DNA of 64,000 bases. Source: Nostoc sp. CMAA1605 (GTDB lineage: Bacteria > Cyanobacteriota > Cyanobacteriia > Cyanobacteriales > Nostocaceae). The translations under genes and the position numbers were made by a program. The notes beneath the pieces were generated by a model. It saw nothing but the letters and a program-made list of their open reading frames with translations, made no database searches and was not told where the DNA came from. Shown here piece after piece: positions 25,249-34,790 of this stretch. Within the stretch, counting starts at the first letter, position 1. Every line of letters starts with the position of its first letter. The stretch is from contig NZ_PJIZ01000011.1 of NCBI RefSeq assembly GCF_021596505.1, positions 29,210 through 93,209 of the forward strand. Reading direction: 5' to 3'.

Positions 25249-28138
25249 CTAGCAACCAATTTATTTCTACTGTCTTGTCAAAAGGTACGAGATAAAGACC
25301 ACAAATTTTGCTGACTCTATCTACTGAAATATTCTCAAAATCACACCAAGCACGGGCAGCTTGGTTAGCTATCTTTTCAATCTCAGCAGCTTGAATTGCG
25401 GCACAAGGTTCTGATTCTATACAAGTAATTAAGTCAAGAATAGCAAGTTCATCTTGCTTTTCAAGCTTTTTGCTTGACAAGTTGAAAAGTATGGGACAAT
25501 ACTTACTTTCATATTTAAGCAGTACAAAGATACGGGGTTGAGGCTTGGAATAGTTCCTTGCACTCAGTAAATATTCTGGCAGTTCTTCAGCACGCCTCCG
25601 GTATTGTTCAAGCACTGCTACATGAGACATTATGGACTCAGCACCAAGTCCACCAATGTCTTTCAAAAACTTACTGTCTCGTGTCAGTTGTTCCACATCC
25701 AAATCACTATCAAGCGTTATTTCAGAGTGTTCTCCTTCTGATATGACACCAGATCCCAAAATGCGTTTCGATTTATCGTGGCGATGAACAATGCGAGTAA
25801 ATCTCTTACAGATATCGTTGTGTACGCGGGAGAGGCTGTGTGTTTGATCTATGATTGACGGTACAAGTGTATAGAACTGAACCACTCGTTCAGAATTTGC
25901 GGTCATCCTCAACACTCTACCTGCCCTTTGAAATAGCTCATCCGCTCCTTCGGGTGGGTCGTAGTTTACCACAGTATCGGCATCTTGTAAATTAACACCT
26001 ACACCATCTGCATCAGTACAAATTAGTACATCATACTCTCGGCTTGCATTGTAATTATGAGAACGTGGTGAAAACTGTTTTAGGACTTCAGAACGCTGTA
26101 GTCCAGCCTTCAATCGTGGATTACCTTCATCTGTTTCAACCGTACAACCAATCCTAAGTGCCTCATTAAATGTTCTCTCCAACATACTTAGTAAATACTG
26201 GGCAGTCAGATATCTCTTGACAAATATGATGACTTTACCCCTCGTATCTAGGCAATGCTCCTCAATAATGTTCTGCAATTTCCGAAACTTGTCATCTGTG
26301 TAGTTACTCTGCCTAAGCCGTGCCAACGGTGGTATCAGAGTATCTATACGCTCTTCCAAGCTTAGATACATCGGTGTTTTATGAGGCCGGTTTTGTGTAT
26401 CAACCACGTTAAAAGAACGATGTTCTTGATTATGAATATCAGTAGCAGACTCTTCCCATAGGTTTAGAGTGAGTTGAGATGAGTCTTCTGTTTGCTCACA
26501 AGAGCTTAATGTCGCAAGATTGCGTTCAATACTGTCTGCCATTGCAACAGGTGAACTAAGCCAGTTTGTAAGTGAGGAATTATACACTGTATCGATCGCA
26601 CTCTCGCATAGAGCCATTTTCTCATCATCAAACCATTCATGTGGAGACTTAAAAGCTTGATCAAAACAACGGCGATCAAAAGCAGCTTGTAGTTCAGGCT
26701 GTAAGAACAACTGGTAGCGTAATGAATATAGTTTGAGGCTTTTTGGTAGATAACGTCGTTCATCACCAAACTGAATAAAAGTTCGTCCGTTTGTATCAAT
26801 ATCACCTCTGTTTCGAGCCATTTGTAAAACGTGAGGTAATCCTAAAATGGTCACGATTGGTAAGCGGGAAAACTCTTCGGCATCACTAATTTCCCAAGGA
26901 ATTTGCTCTTCCAATAGATTAGGTTTATAAAACCGATGAGGTAGAAGATATAGCAAACTATTAAGATTTAAGTAATCTGTGCCGTATGCTGTAGCCGTGA
27001 GCAGAAAGATTTTTGCACCTGCTTTAACTGCTGGTACTATACGTTCATAAACCAAACTTTTACCACGCTTGGACTTTTTCCGTAGAAGTTCATTTCGGTA
27101 GAAGTGAGCCTCATCAATAATAATCACAGTATTATCATTAGCTCGTTGAAGCAGCTTCTCTAGCTGGGTTGTTAGATGGCGAGATTCCTCAGAAGCTTTG
27201 CGAAACAGCAGATCAATGTTAAAAAACTTAAAGTAAATATTGCGATTTTCAAGCTGCTGTTCCCAATTTTCGCGTACTCCACCAGGAGCAATTAAAATAA
27301 CTAGACTGGTTCTGCCTATCGGTTGCAAACGCAAAGCAATTTCAGCACCTATAACAGTCTTACCCAGACCAGTCGCAGCTATGATAAGTGCGCCACCATA
27401 CTCATTAGCTTGACGAAGAGCGCGTGCAATTACACCCTTCTGATAATACACAGGAGAATACGCACCTGAACACAAAGGATATTCAGCTAAGTTATTGAGC
27501 AGAAAAAGTGTTTTAAGATATACCTCGAATGGGGTGGCGAGATTAAGCCAATCCTCTAATTTTTTGATCAGTTCAGCCAGTAAATCTTGGGCATTTTGAG
27601 CAACATCATCATACCAATTTGTAAACAAACAGATCCGCTCAGAATCGTGGCTAACGCTCACTTGCTCTGCTGATTGGCAAAGTCCCCTACCACTGTAGTT
27701 TGATGAACCATGCCAGATTAGCTTTGAATCACAGATGTAAAATTTACAGTGAAAATGCACTTGCATTTCGCGGGCATCTCGAATAATGAAGCGTCCGGAT
27801 TTCATGCGTTCAACTAATTCAAAAACTGTTTTCCACAAATCTGTATCACACTGCCCCAAATCTGCCATAATCTCATCAATGACAGTGGCTCGGACATGCT
27901 TTCCTTCTTCCCGACCAACTAAGATTTGAAATTGTACGTCTGATGCCACATACTTACGACCCAACTTGTATCCAACTAGGGTAAAGTAAGCACTAGCAAT
28001 ACGAATTGTATTTTCAGCTTTGGGAAAATAGGCTTTGATAAACTCTAATCCAACACCAGGTCCGACACCTGCAATAGGCTGACCATCAAGACTATACTGT
28101 AAAACTAATGCTAACTTCGGCTTAGGCTTACGAGGCAT
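25223..28138 (-). CDS. PLD-domain plus SNF2-like helicase, probable defence protein
   Basis: 971 aa. N-terminal phospholipase-D-like domain (about 30-190) with the HKD motif HFHCKFYICDSKLIWHGSSN. Then a superfamily 2 helicase: Walker A IIAATGLGKTVIGAEIAL, DEAH box VIIIDEAHFYRNELL, LLTATAYGTDYLNLN, and motif VI LFQRAGRVLRMTANSERVVQ, with a large insert between the RecA lobes. The last 200 residues match nothing I know. PLD domains can be nucleases, so a DNA-cutting translocase is a fair reading. Related proteins occur in restriction and phage-defence loci. Starts at ATG 28138. Neighbours are remnants only, so whether it acts alone is unknown. Confidence 0.8.
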   Translation of the reverse strand: MPRKPKPKLALVLQYSLDGQPIAGVGPGVGLEFIKAYFPKAENTIRIASAYFTLVGYKLGRKYVASDVQFQILVGREEGKHVRATVIDEIMADLGQCDTDLWKTVFELVERMKSGRFIIRDAREMQVHFHCKFYICDSKLIWHGSSNYSGRGLCQSAEQVSVSHDSERICLFTNWYDDVAQNAQDLLAELIKKLEDWLNLATPFEVYLKTLFLLNNLAEYPLCSGAYSPVYYQKGVIARALRQANEYGGALIIAATGLGKTVIGAEIALRLQPIGRTSLVILIAPGGVRENWEQQLENRNIYFKFFNIDLLFRKASEESRHLTTQLEKLLQRANDNTVIIIDEAHFYRNELLRKKSKRGKSLVYERIVPAVKAGAKIFLLTATAYGTDYLNLNSLLYLLPHRFYKPNLLEEQIPWEISDAEEFSRLPIVTILGLPHVLQMARNRGDIDTNGRTFIQFGDERRYLPKSLKLYSLRYQLFLQPELQAAFDRRCFDQAFKSPHEWFDDEKMALCESAIDTVYNSSLTNWLSSPVAMADSIERNLATLSSCEQTEDSSQLTLNLWEESATDIHNQEHRSFNVVDTQNRPHKTPMYLSLEERIDTLIPPLARLRQSNYTDDKFRKLQNIIEEHCLDTRGKVIIFVKRYLTAQYLLSMLERTFNEALRIGCTVETDEGNPRLKAGLQRSEVLKQFSPRSHNYNASREYDVLICTDADGVGVNLQDADTVVNYDPPEGADELFQRAGRVLRMTANSERVVQFYTLVPSIIDQTHSLSRVHNDICKRFTRIVHRHDKSKRILGSGVISEGEHSEITLDSDLDVEQLTRDSKFLKDIGGLGAESIMSHVAVLEQYRRRAEELPEYLLSARNYSKPQPRIFVLLKYESKYCPILFNLSSKKLEKQDELAILDLITCIESEPCAAIQAAEIEKIANQAARAWCDFENISVDRVSKICGLYLVPFDKTVEINWLLDDTSNYEK

Positions 28139-28189
28139 AAGGGGGTGTTACTAATTTCAGTAATACCTATTATCTGTCTTATTGGTACT

Positions 28190-28442
28190 TATGTACTATA
28201 ATTTAGCGATCGCTCTGTGCCAATTACTTGATAATGACCCTTTACTTGGACAACCTCAACCAAATTTAAGTTTTACTGGCACGCTGAATATTGTTCGTCG
28301 TGCTTTGCCTAAATTCCAACGGCTCCAAATTGAAGAATTTCCCTTTTTTTCACCTGGCTGAAGCGCGAAATTTTGGATGAGCTGATCCCAGCGCCTGTTC
28401 GATTAGCATCTCGCAGAGAAGGTGGAAGCAATCCTCGTGTTG
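28190..28442 (+). pseudogene. Remnant of an IS4-like transposase, C-terminal part
   Basis: Reading in two frames: LLDNDPLLGQPQPNLSFTG and TLNIVRRALPKFQRLQIEEF, then after a shift in a T run (CCCTTTTTTTCACC) FTWLKREILDELIPAPV and SNPRVV, the usual tail of IS4-type transposases. The 5' part is missing and the 3' end is cut by the IS5-type element that begins at 28443. Confidence 0.65.
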
Positions 28443-29361
28443 TTAGAGGGTGTTTGAAAAGTTTTGAAGGGTGAAAATTTATGCCAGTCGCTTCGCCATG
28501 ACGCGAATCATGGCAAGATAAATAAAAGTCTCCGATGTTTCGGGTAATAGCTCATAGTCTCTAACTAATCGCCGACATCCCATCAACCATCCAAAAGTTC
28601 GTTCTACTACCCAACGTTTTTTGAGTACGGTAAAGCCCTTAGTTTGTTGTGGTCGCAGAACTACCTGCACAATCCAACGGCAAAAGTCCATTACCCACTG
28701 CATGAATGGCTCGCCATCAAAACCACCGTCCACCCAAATAGTGGTCAATCGACAGACTTGGTTGTGAGATTTTTTAACCTGTTTGAGAACTTGTTTGCCT
28801 CCTTCACGTTCACCGACATTGGCCGCAGTAACCAAGACCCGTAACACTAACCCCAAGGTATCAACTGTGATAAATCGCTTGCGCCCCTTGATTTTCTTAC
28901 CTGCATCGTAGCCTACGGCTTTCTGCACCATTGCAGCAGTTTTCACACTTTGACTGTCGATAATTGCCTCGGATGGACTCGGATGACGTTCAATATCAAT
29001 TCTCGTCCACTCTCGTAAACTATCATGGATGTTCAACCAAGTTCCGTCTTTACGCCAGTTGCGGAAATATGTATAAACTGTCTGCCAGGGGGGAAAATCA
29101 CCAGGTAAGGCTCGCCATCGTACTCCTTCTACCAGGATATAAAAGATGGCATTCAAAATTTCCCACATATCAACTTCGCGAGGACGGCCACCTCTTTTTG
29201 CTTCTGGAATTAAATCAGTAATAAGTTCATATTGAACACGGCTCAGGTTACTGGGGTATGCTTTACTCATGTCACTCTCTCGGTGCTGTGTTTTTCACTA
29301 TTCGCAGCTTACACTGAGAGAGTTTTTTTACAAACTACCCGACTTTTCAAACAACCTCTAA
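28443..29361. mobile_element. IS5-family insertion sequence (IS1031-like)
   Basis: About 919 bp with terminal inverted repeats of 20 bp and one mismatch: TTAGAGGGTGTTTGAAAAGT at 28443-28462 and, reversed, TTAGAGGTTGTTTGAAAAGT at 29342-29361. It holds one intact transposase gene. I could not define a clear target duplication. It is inserted next to an older transposase remnant. Confidence 0.85.
28479..29270 (-). CDS. IS5-family transposase
   Basis: 263 aa, complete and without frameshift. N-terminal part has GGRPREVDMWEILNAIFYIL and the WRALPGDFPPWQTVYTYFRNW block typical of the group. Catalytic residues: Asp in AIIDSQSVKT, Asp in TIWVDGGFDGEP, and Glu in KRWVVERTFGWLMGCRRL. The element looks recent and probably still able to move. 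Confidence 0.92.
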   Translation of the reverse strand: MSKAYPSNLSRVQYELITDLIPEAKRGGRPREVDMWEILNAIFYILVEGVRWRALPGDFPPWQTVYTYFRNWRKDGTWLNIHDSLREWTRIDIERHPSPSEAIIDSQSVKTAAMVQKAVGYDAGKKIKGRKRFITVDTLGLVLRVLVTAANVGEREGGKQVLKQVKKSHNQVCRLTTIWVDGGFDGEPFMQWVMDFCRWIVQVVLRPQQTKGFTVLKKRWVVERTFGWLMGCRRLVRDYELLPETSETFIYLAMIRVMAKRLA

Positions 29362-29613
29362 GATGCTCACCTGCTTGGTCTATGGGAAATATCGTTTTGC
29401 CATACCCAATGCACTTAGGTCAAGAAGTGATAGAGGATCACCTGTGTGTACTTGGTGCATAATACATAAAAAATGCTACACATCCGAAATTTGAACGTAC
29501 AAAAACAATCTATCTTGACAATCGCATCGTTATTTGTACACGCAAATTTTCGCGTAGAAGAAGCTTTCAACACATGATATCTTTAATCATGCTTTATTAT
29601 TGACTTGAAATGA

Positions 29614-30327
29614 TTAACTTACACCATAGCGAACAGTTCTAAATTCTACATGATTAGTTGTAGGAGTATAGAGAGTGTATTTTGCTTCCCCTGGTGTTCT
29701 TCCCACATTTCCCACACCGATGACTTGGCGTGGTGATATGTTTACAGTTTGAGGAGATAGTTGTCTATCAAGAGTAGTCACAGATGTAGTAACTGCGCCA
29801 GTTTCTAGCTGATATTGAAAGGCTAAACCAGAACGCCCACAAAATAGAGTATTTGCTTGCATTCTTGATAAGCGGTCAAGTATTGTAATTGGTGCAGTAT
29901 TGGGTGTTAATTCTTCATCTATAGATAGAGTTGTACCGTGGATTAGTAAACAATCTAGTTCAAAAAAACCAAAATCTAAATTTCTTAGCCATTGTACTGT
30001 TTGACGAGAAACAGAATCCCAAAGTAGTTTTACTGTTTCGCCGCCATATTTTGCTATTAAATCATCTGTTTCCCCAGTAGCACCCAAACCATGCAAAATT
30101 AAACACTGTTCTTCCCACCAACCTTTACAAACAAGGGGTTCTAATTCACCAAGGCGTGGGTTCAGCACTCTTTCTACTAATTTTTCTACTTCTAGATTTG
30201 GCCCTATTAAATCACCCAAAATATATACAGCTTCAATTTGATTAATTTGGCGTTTAATATCTGCCAACACAGCTTCATAAGCTAATAAATTACCTTCTAT
30301 TCCGCTTAAAATAGCCCACTTATTCAT
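29614..30327 (-). CDS. Calcineurin-like phosphoesterase paralogue with a degenerate active site
   Basis: 237 aa, with the same layout as the next gene upstream but with most metal-binding motifs lost. Where active enzymes have SDIHGN it reads LSGIEGN; GDLxGxGP is GDLIGPN; GNHD is KGWWEE; GHTH is CGRSGL. So it is a probable pseudoenzyme or regulatory subunit. Last gene of the operon that starts at 32014, 101 bp after its paralogue. Starts at ATG 30327. Confidence 0.75.
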   Translation of the reverse strand: MNKWAILSGIEGNLLAYEAVLADIKRQINQIEAVYILGDLIGPNLEVEKLVERVLNPRLGELEPLVCKGWWEEQCLILHGLGATGETDDLIAKYGGETVKLLWDSVSRQTVQWLRNLDFGFFELDCLLIHGTTLSIDEELTPNTAPITILDRLSRMQANTLFCGRSGLAFQYQLETGAVTTSVTTLDRQLSPQTVNISPRQVIGVGNVGRTPGEAKYTLYTPTTNHVEFRTVRYGVS

Positions 30328-30428
30328 TTAAATTTTCACTCTTAGAGATTAGTAAACTAAATAATAGGAAAAAAGCAAAGCAGTAAAAAAATATTTATAT
30401 TCTACCTTTCACCTTTTGCCTTTTTACT

Positions 30429-31241
30429 TTACCTAGTACAAACATGAGTTGGATCATCAGCCCTTTCTGCATATTCCAAACCTTGGGCTAAACGCCAAGC
30501 GAAAATTGCAGGTAAACCTTTTTCGATGATGGCTGCACAGGTTTTTTGATAGTTGTAAGGTACTTCGCGTAAACTTACTTCTTGAGTGTCGGTGTCATAA
30601 ATTACATAAGTGGCGTTGGGTCGTCCATGTCGGGGTTCACCAACTGAACCAACATTGATAATTCGCTTTAAAGGTGCAGAAAATTTTATTTCTTTACTGT
30701 CTATTCCTACACCTTCTACCCGTACTTGTAGGCTACCAGCTTCTAAATTACGGATATAAGGTACATGAGTGTGACCACAAAATAATACATCTGCATCCGC
30801 AGAAATAACTCGTTCTAAAGCAGCAAACGCATCTAGTTCTGGTAATAAATATTCGTGGTTACTTTGGGGGCTACCATGAAAGAAAACTAGGTTATCTAAA
30901 TTTAAGCCGTGGGGTAATTGAGCTAGAAAATCACGGTTTTCTGGATGTAGTTCTTGATGTGTCCATTCATGGGCGATTTTACCGCGTTTTTCAGCTAACA
31001 AGGAAGGATAACTACACTCACAAGAGTTTAAACCTTCAACAATATCCTCATCCCAACAACCGACACAGGTAGGAATATCAAGAGAACGAATTTGTGTAAC
31101 TACTGCATTGGGATATGGCCCATATCCTACTAAATCACCTAAACAAAAGATTTTTTCGGCTTTTTGTTGGTCAATATCTAGCAAGACTGCATCTAATGCT
31201 TCATAGTTACCATGTATGCAGGACATAACTGCTATTTTCAC
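30429..31241 (-). CDS. Calcineurin-like metallophosphoesterase with Cys in metal-ligand motifs
   Basis: 270 aa, YfcE/MJ0936-like. Motifs: SCIHGNYEALDAVLLDI (Cys where the first metal-binding Asp is usual), CLGDLVGYGPYP, CVGCWDED (Cys where Asn of GNHD is usual), FFHGSPQSN and FCGHTHVPY. The fold and the later histidines are kept. It overlaps the stop/start of the COG0523 gene (ATG within TGA context, 31238-31241), so the two are translationally coupled. A role in metal-stress metabolism is inferred from the Zur box upstream. Confidence 0.8.
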   Translation of the reverse strand: MKIAVMSCIHGNYEALDAVLLDIDQQKAEKIFCLGDLVGYGPYPNAVVTQIRSLDIPTCVGCWDEDIVEGLNSCECSYPSLLAEKRGKIAHEWTHQELHPENRDFLAQLPHGLNLDNLVFFHGSPQSNHEYLLPELDAFAALERVISADADVLFCGHTHVPYIRNLEAGSLQVRVEGVGIDSKEIKFSAPLKRIINVGSVGEPRHGRPNATYVIYDTDTQEVSLREVPYNYQKTCAAIIEKGLPAIFAWRLAQGLEYAERADDPTHVCTR

Positions 31242-32014
31242 TCGATGTTCTCCTCTAGTAAAATTTGTTTAACTTGCTGTTGGTATTGTGTAATTGCCAC
31301 TTCTGATAAATAGCAATCTTCTAAAGTTTGCTTCATTGCAGACTCATCTAAATTATTTCCCAATACCTCTAAACCACTAAATCTTTCTGGTCTACCTGCT
31401 AAATGGCGTGGTAAGTCTAATTCTAAAAACTCGGTTGTCGGTACACCAGCCACAAAATCTGCGTAGAGTGACCTACCATCAGCCACATCAAACACTCCCT
31501 TGGCACGACTCACTTGACCGTAAGCACCATGAGTAATTTCATACCAAAATTCTTGTAAACTGTCTTCATCAATTACCTGTCCATTGCTGGGAACTCGCCA
31601 CAGTCGATTAGAGATGATATTAGTATCGATGTCTGCACCTGGAATTATCTTATCTGCCCAAGCATGATACTCTGACTGTTGCAGTTTTGGTGGCAGAATA
31701 GCCAAAGATTGATAAGGTAAAGCATCTAAGATTGTCTCTACGCTAGTGAGTTCTAAATAAAAGCCTAATTCTATATAAGCAGCCTCGACTTTTGTCAGTT
31801 GTTGCAAAAACTCCGTTTCCTGTCCATCGTGAACAACCTTGATATGGGGAAAATCCGCCGCTAGGCGTGTCTGGTCAATGGGGACTTTTCCCGTGCCAGG
31901 ACTAAAGTAAATTACGTTTACACTAGCAGATAGATTTTGTATTTGTTGGCAAATCCAAGTGGTTTTGCCACAGCCAGCCGGGCCAGCCACAACAGTTATA
32001 TTTGGTACACTCAT
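31238..32014 (-). CDS. COG0523/CobW-like GTPase
   Basis: 258 aa. P-loop VVAGPAGCGKTTWICQQI (about residues 7-24), a switch-like EFLQQL and ELGFYLELTSVETILDAL, and a CobW-C-like half with GVFDVADGRSLYADFVAGVP and LDLPRHLAGRPERFSG. The CxCC metal motif of many COG0523 proteins is not present. Family members deliver or manage zinc, cobalt or other metals. A Zur-like box lies 8 bp before the start codon, which suggests induction in zinc shortage. It heads an operon with two phosphoesterase-fold proteins. Confidence 0.78.
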   Translation of the reverse strand: MSVPNITVVAGPAGCGKTTWICQQIQNLSASVNVIYFSPGTGKVPIDQTRLAADFPHIKVVHDGQETEFLQQLTKVEAAYIELGFYLELTSVETILDALPYQSLAILPPKLQQSEYHAWADKIIPGADIDTNIISNRLWRVPSNGQVIDEDSLQEFWYEITHGAYGQVSRAKGVFDVADGRSLYADFVAGVPTTEFLELDLPRHLAGRPERFSGLEVLGNNLDESAMKQTLEDCYLSEVAITQYQQQVKQILLEENIE

Positions 32015-32021
32015 GGTTAAA

Positions 32022-32036
32022 TGATAATCATTTTCA
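32022..32036. promoter_or_regulatory. Putative Zur box
   Basis: TGATAATCATTTTCA, matching the palindromic consensus TGATAATnATTATCA with one change. It sits directly upstream of the COG0523 gene (start codon at 32012-32014) on the minus strand. Confidence 0.75.
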
Positions 32037-32054
32037 TAGATTTTGAAAAGTCAT

Positions 32055-32200
32055 TAGTCATAGGGCATTGGGCATTGGGCATTGGGCATTGAGGTAAAAC
32101 CTACCTTGTCTACCTTGTTACCTATTCCCCATTCCCCATTCCCTATTCCCCATTCCCCATTCCCCATTCCCCATTCCCCATTCCCCATTCTCCGTTCCCC
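32055..32200. repeat. Heptamer repeats (GGGCATT, CCCCATT types)
   Basis: Three GGGCATT units (about 32060-32088), then about ten CCCCATT/CCCTATT units (32126-32190). Lies between the divergent COG0523 operon and dapB. Confidence 0.88.
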
Positions 32201-32281
32201 AATTTGACAAAAAACTAGCAACGGACACACTAAAGTCTCTACAATAATTCCCTGTTGATTAAAATAACTATAGTTGTAATT

Positions 32282-33118
32282 ATGACGAATCAAGCTCCTA
32301 TTCCAGTAATTGTCAATGGTGCGGCTGGCAAAATGGGTCGTGAGGTAGTGAAGGCGGTAGCACAAGCACCTGATTTAAATCTAATGGGTGCAATTGACCG
32401 CAGTGCAGAACATCAGGGTAAAGATGCGGGAGAATTAGCGGGTTTAGCAGAACCTTTGGAAGTTCCTATCACTGACCAGTTAGAACCGATGTTGGGGTAT
32501 GTGGCTGGAGAAAGACAGGGGCCGCCTGGGGTGATTGTAGATTTTACTCATCCTGATTCAGTTTACGATAATGTGCGGAGTGCGATCGCCTATGGAATTC
32601 GTCCTGTAGTGGGGACAACGGGGTTAAGTCCAGAACAACTGCAAAATTTAGCAGATTTTGCCGAAAAAGCTAGTACAGGTTGTTTAGTAATTCCTAACTT
32701 TTCCATTGGGATGGTTCTTCTCCAACAAGCTGCAATTACCGCTTCCCAGTATTTTGACCATGTGGAAATTATCGAACTGCATCACAACCAAAAAGCCGAC
32801 GCACCTAGCGGGACAGCGATTCAAACTGCTCAATTACTAGCTCAAATGGGTAAAACATTTAACCCAGCAATTGTGGAAGAAACGGAGAAAATCCCAGGTG
32901 CTAGAGGTAGTTTAGCGGAGGAAGGGATTAGAATACATAGTGTGCGCCTACCTGGACTGATAGCCCATCAGGAAGTGATTTTTGGCGCAGCCGGACAAAT
33001 TTATACTTTACGCCATGATACCAGCGATCGCGCCTGCTATATGCCAGGAGTCTTACTAGCGATTCGCAAAGTTTTACAGTTAAAGTCATTGGTGTATGGC
33101 TTAGAAAAAATTCTGTGA
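32282..33118 (+). CDS. dapB: 4-hydroxy-tetrahydrodipicolinate reductase
   Basis: 278 aa from the ATG at 32282 ([20 protein letters not shown]); the frame opens 9 codons earlier at a TTG. NAD(P)H-binding loop [16 protein letters not shown], the GTTGLSP segment, and the active-site block [18 protein letters not shown] with the catalytic His and Lys. It makes tetrahydrodipicolinate for lysine and peptidoglycan. Length normal. Monocistronic, between two repeat tracts. Confidence 0.95.
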   Translation: MTNQAPIPVIVNGAAGKMGREVVKAVAQAPDLNLMGAIDRSAEHQGKDAGELAGLAEPLEVPITDQLEPMLGYVAGERQGPPGVIVDFTHPDSVYDNVRSAIAYGIRPVVGTTGLSPEQLQNLADFAEKASTGCLVIPNFSIGMVLLQQAAITASQYFDHVEIIELHHNQKADAPSGTAIQTAQLLAQMGKTFNPAIVEETEKIPGARGSLAEEGIRIHSVRLPGLIAHQEVIFGAAGQIYTLRHDTSDRACYMPGVLLAIRKVLQLKSLVYGLEKIL

Positions 33119-33305
33119 GACAGTCAATAGTCAACAGTCAATAGTCAACAGTCAACAGTCAATAGTCACAACTCATTACTCATTACTCAGCACGGGCTAA
33201 ACGCCGCGCTACCGCTAACAGCACTCACCACTCACCATCGGCTAAACGCCGCGCTACCGCTAACAGCACTCACCACTCACCACTCACCACTCATTACTCA
33301 GCACT
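33119..33305. repeat. Heptamers plus a duplicated GC-rich unit
   Basis: AGTCAAC/AGTCAAT units (33121-33170), CATTACT units, CACTCAC units, and two copies of a 40-bp unit beginning GGCTAAACGCCGCGCTACC (33195 and 33239) each followed by CACTCAC repeats. Non-coding. Confidence 0.85.
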
Positions 33306-33308
33306 ATT

Positions 33309-34001
33309 ATGCTTGTCCCACTGACTCGCCAGAAATTTGAACAACTCATTCCTTTGATTGCGACTGGCCCACAGTACAAGTATTACTGGGGGAAGTTTGC
33401 TAATTTTTTGCAGCGTCTGTTGATTTCTGTAGTAGTCGTAGCTGTAATTCTGTTGGTAAAAGTGCTGTTTCGGCTGGTAACTAGCCCTATATTATTTTTT
33501 GTGGGAGTGGTTGCTGCACTGTTTTGGCTATGGTATCCCATATTTCAAGCTAGTATCCGCAATATCAAATGTCGTCGTTACAAATATAGTGGGTTTTTTC
33601 GGGGTCGAATTCTTGATTGGTGGATTACAGAAAAGTTAATCGGCAAACAAGAAACCGTCAACAGTAAAGGCGAATTGGTGATTGTGGAAAATCGAGAAAA
33701 ACGCATTAATATCGAGGTTGGTGATGATACAGGATTTAGTGTTGAGTTAGAAGCACCACTACGTCCCTTTCACAAAGAAATTGTCCGTGGACAAATAGCC
33801 GAAATGATTGTGATGTCAAATAGTCCAGATTTGAGTAGCATTGAAGACTTTAGTGATGTGTATATTCCCAGTCGTAACCTCTGGGTTAGCGATTATCCTT
33901 ACATCAGAAGAGATTTCTTTGACGGAGTCAGCAGTCGTTTACGAGAAAACCGACAACCAAGAAGACAAAACTCCCGTCGTCCTCGTCGGAGTAGGGAATG
34001 A
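33309..34001 (+). CDS. Conserved cyanobacterial membrane protein, function unknown
   Basis: 230 aa. Two hydrophobic segments in the first third (LLISVVVVAVILLVKVLF and PILFFVGVVAALFWLWYP, about 37-80), then a soluble domain of about 115 residues with GFFRGRILDWWITEKLIG and GDDTGFSVELEAPLRPFHKE, and a strongly basic tail (RRQNSRRPRRSRE). Membrane-anchored with a cytoplasmic domain is likely. Not recognised beyond conservation style. ATG at 33309 follows repeats directly, with no clear Shine-Dalgarno. Confidence 0.7.
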   Translation: MLVPLTRQKFEQLIPLIATGPQYKYYWGKFANFLQRLLISVVVVAVILLVKVLFRLVTSPILFFVGVVAALFWLWYPIFQASIRNIKCRRYKYSGFFRGRILDWWITEKLIGKQETVNSKGELVIVENREKRINIEVGDDTGFSVELEAPLRPFHKEIVRGQIAEMIVMSNSPDLSSIEDFSDVYIPSRNLWVSDYPYIRRDFFDGVSSRLRENRQPRRQNSRRPRRSRE

Positions 34002-34094
34002 GGACAAGGGGCAGGGTGTAGAGGGCAGGGGGAAAAGCGCATCTCAAAATAATCTATCTCCCTTGCTCCCTGCTCCTTGTCTCCCTGCCTCTTC

Positions 34095-34790
34095 TTACCT
34101 ATCGTAATAGACTCTGGCGTTACCGAAACCGCGATCGCGAACGATATTATTCCAACTTTCGGCTTCGGTGCGCTGTCTAAAAGGCCCTATGGCTACGTGT
34201 GGGCCTAGCGGTTGTCTTTTTTCTGCGACTAAACCATATAATCCTGTAACCTGTCTGACTTGATTGGCAACTATTGATAAATCTTGTGGTTTCGTGGGAA
34301 TAGTTACGTAATACCTGGATTTACTACCGACGTTACCAGGATTGCCATTTCCAGGATTCGAGGGGATTTGTTGTCCATCACTGACAATTCTTGCACCATA
34401 AACTCCAATAGCATTGAGTTGTCTAACTCGTTGTTGTGCATTGCCTTGTTCATTAAATACCCCAGATTGAATCACAGAACGACCATTTAATTGGCGAAAA
34501 TATGCGCTGGGTTCAACATTTTGGCGGATTTGTTGCAAAGTCCACTCACTGTTGCTTTCAACGTAAACTGAGTAGCGTTGAAAACTTTGGTTGTAAGGAT
34601 ACTGTTCTTGTTGGTATTGATTAAAAAATTCTACGGGCTGATTTTGTGCGTAGTCTGGTGGGGGTGGTAAATTTTCTAAGACAGTTTGAGACAGCAGTAT
34701 TTCATTACTTTTGCTGATTTGTCCCTGGGCGGGATGAGTAAGCAATAATAGACAACTACCTAAGAAGACAGACATGATAGGTAATTTCAT
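34095..34790 (-). CDS. Secreted SPOR-like repeat protein
   Basis: 231 aa from the ATG at 34790 (MKLPIMSVFLGSCLLLLTHP), which gives a good signal peptide cut after AQG; the frame opens nine codons earlier. The mature part holds two SPOR-like stretches: QSGVFNEQGNAQQRVRQLNA with IGVYGARIVSDG, and later HVAIGPFRQRTEAESWNNIV with FGNARVYYD. SPOR domains bind denuded peptidoglycan. Periplasmic. Assignment to SPOR is by pattern only. Confidence 0.65.
   Translation of the reverse strand: MKLPIMSVFLGSCLLLLTHPAQGQISKSNEILLSQTVLENLPPPPDYAQNQPVEFFNQYQQEQYPYNQSFQRYSVYVESNSEWTLQQIRQNVEPSAYFRQLNGRSVIQSGVFNEQGNAQQRVRQLNAIGVYGARIVSDGQQIPSNPGNGNPGNVGSKSRYYVTIPTKPQDLSIVANQVRQVTGLYGLVAEKRQPLGPHVAIGPFRQRTEAESWNNIVRDRGFGNARVYYDR

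Noticed and set aside
32054..32365. Minus-strand ORF with GMGNGEWG repeats
   Set aside because: Reading of CCCCATT heptamers, overlapping the start of dapB on the other strand.
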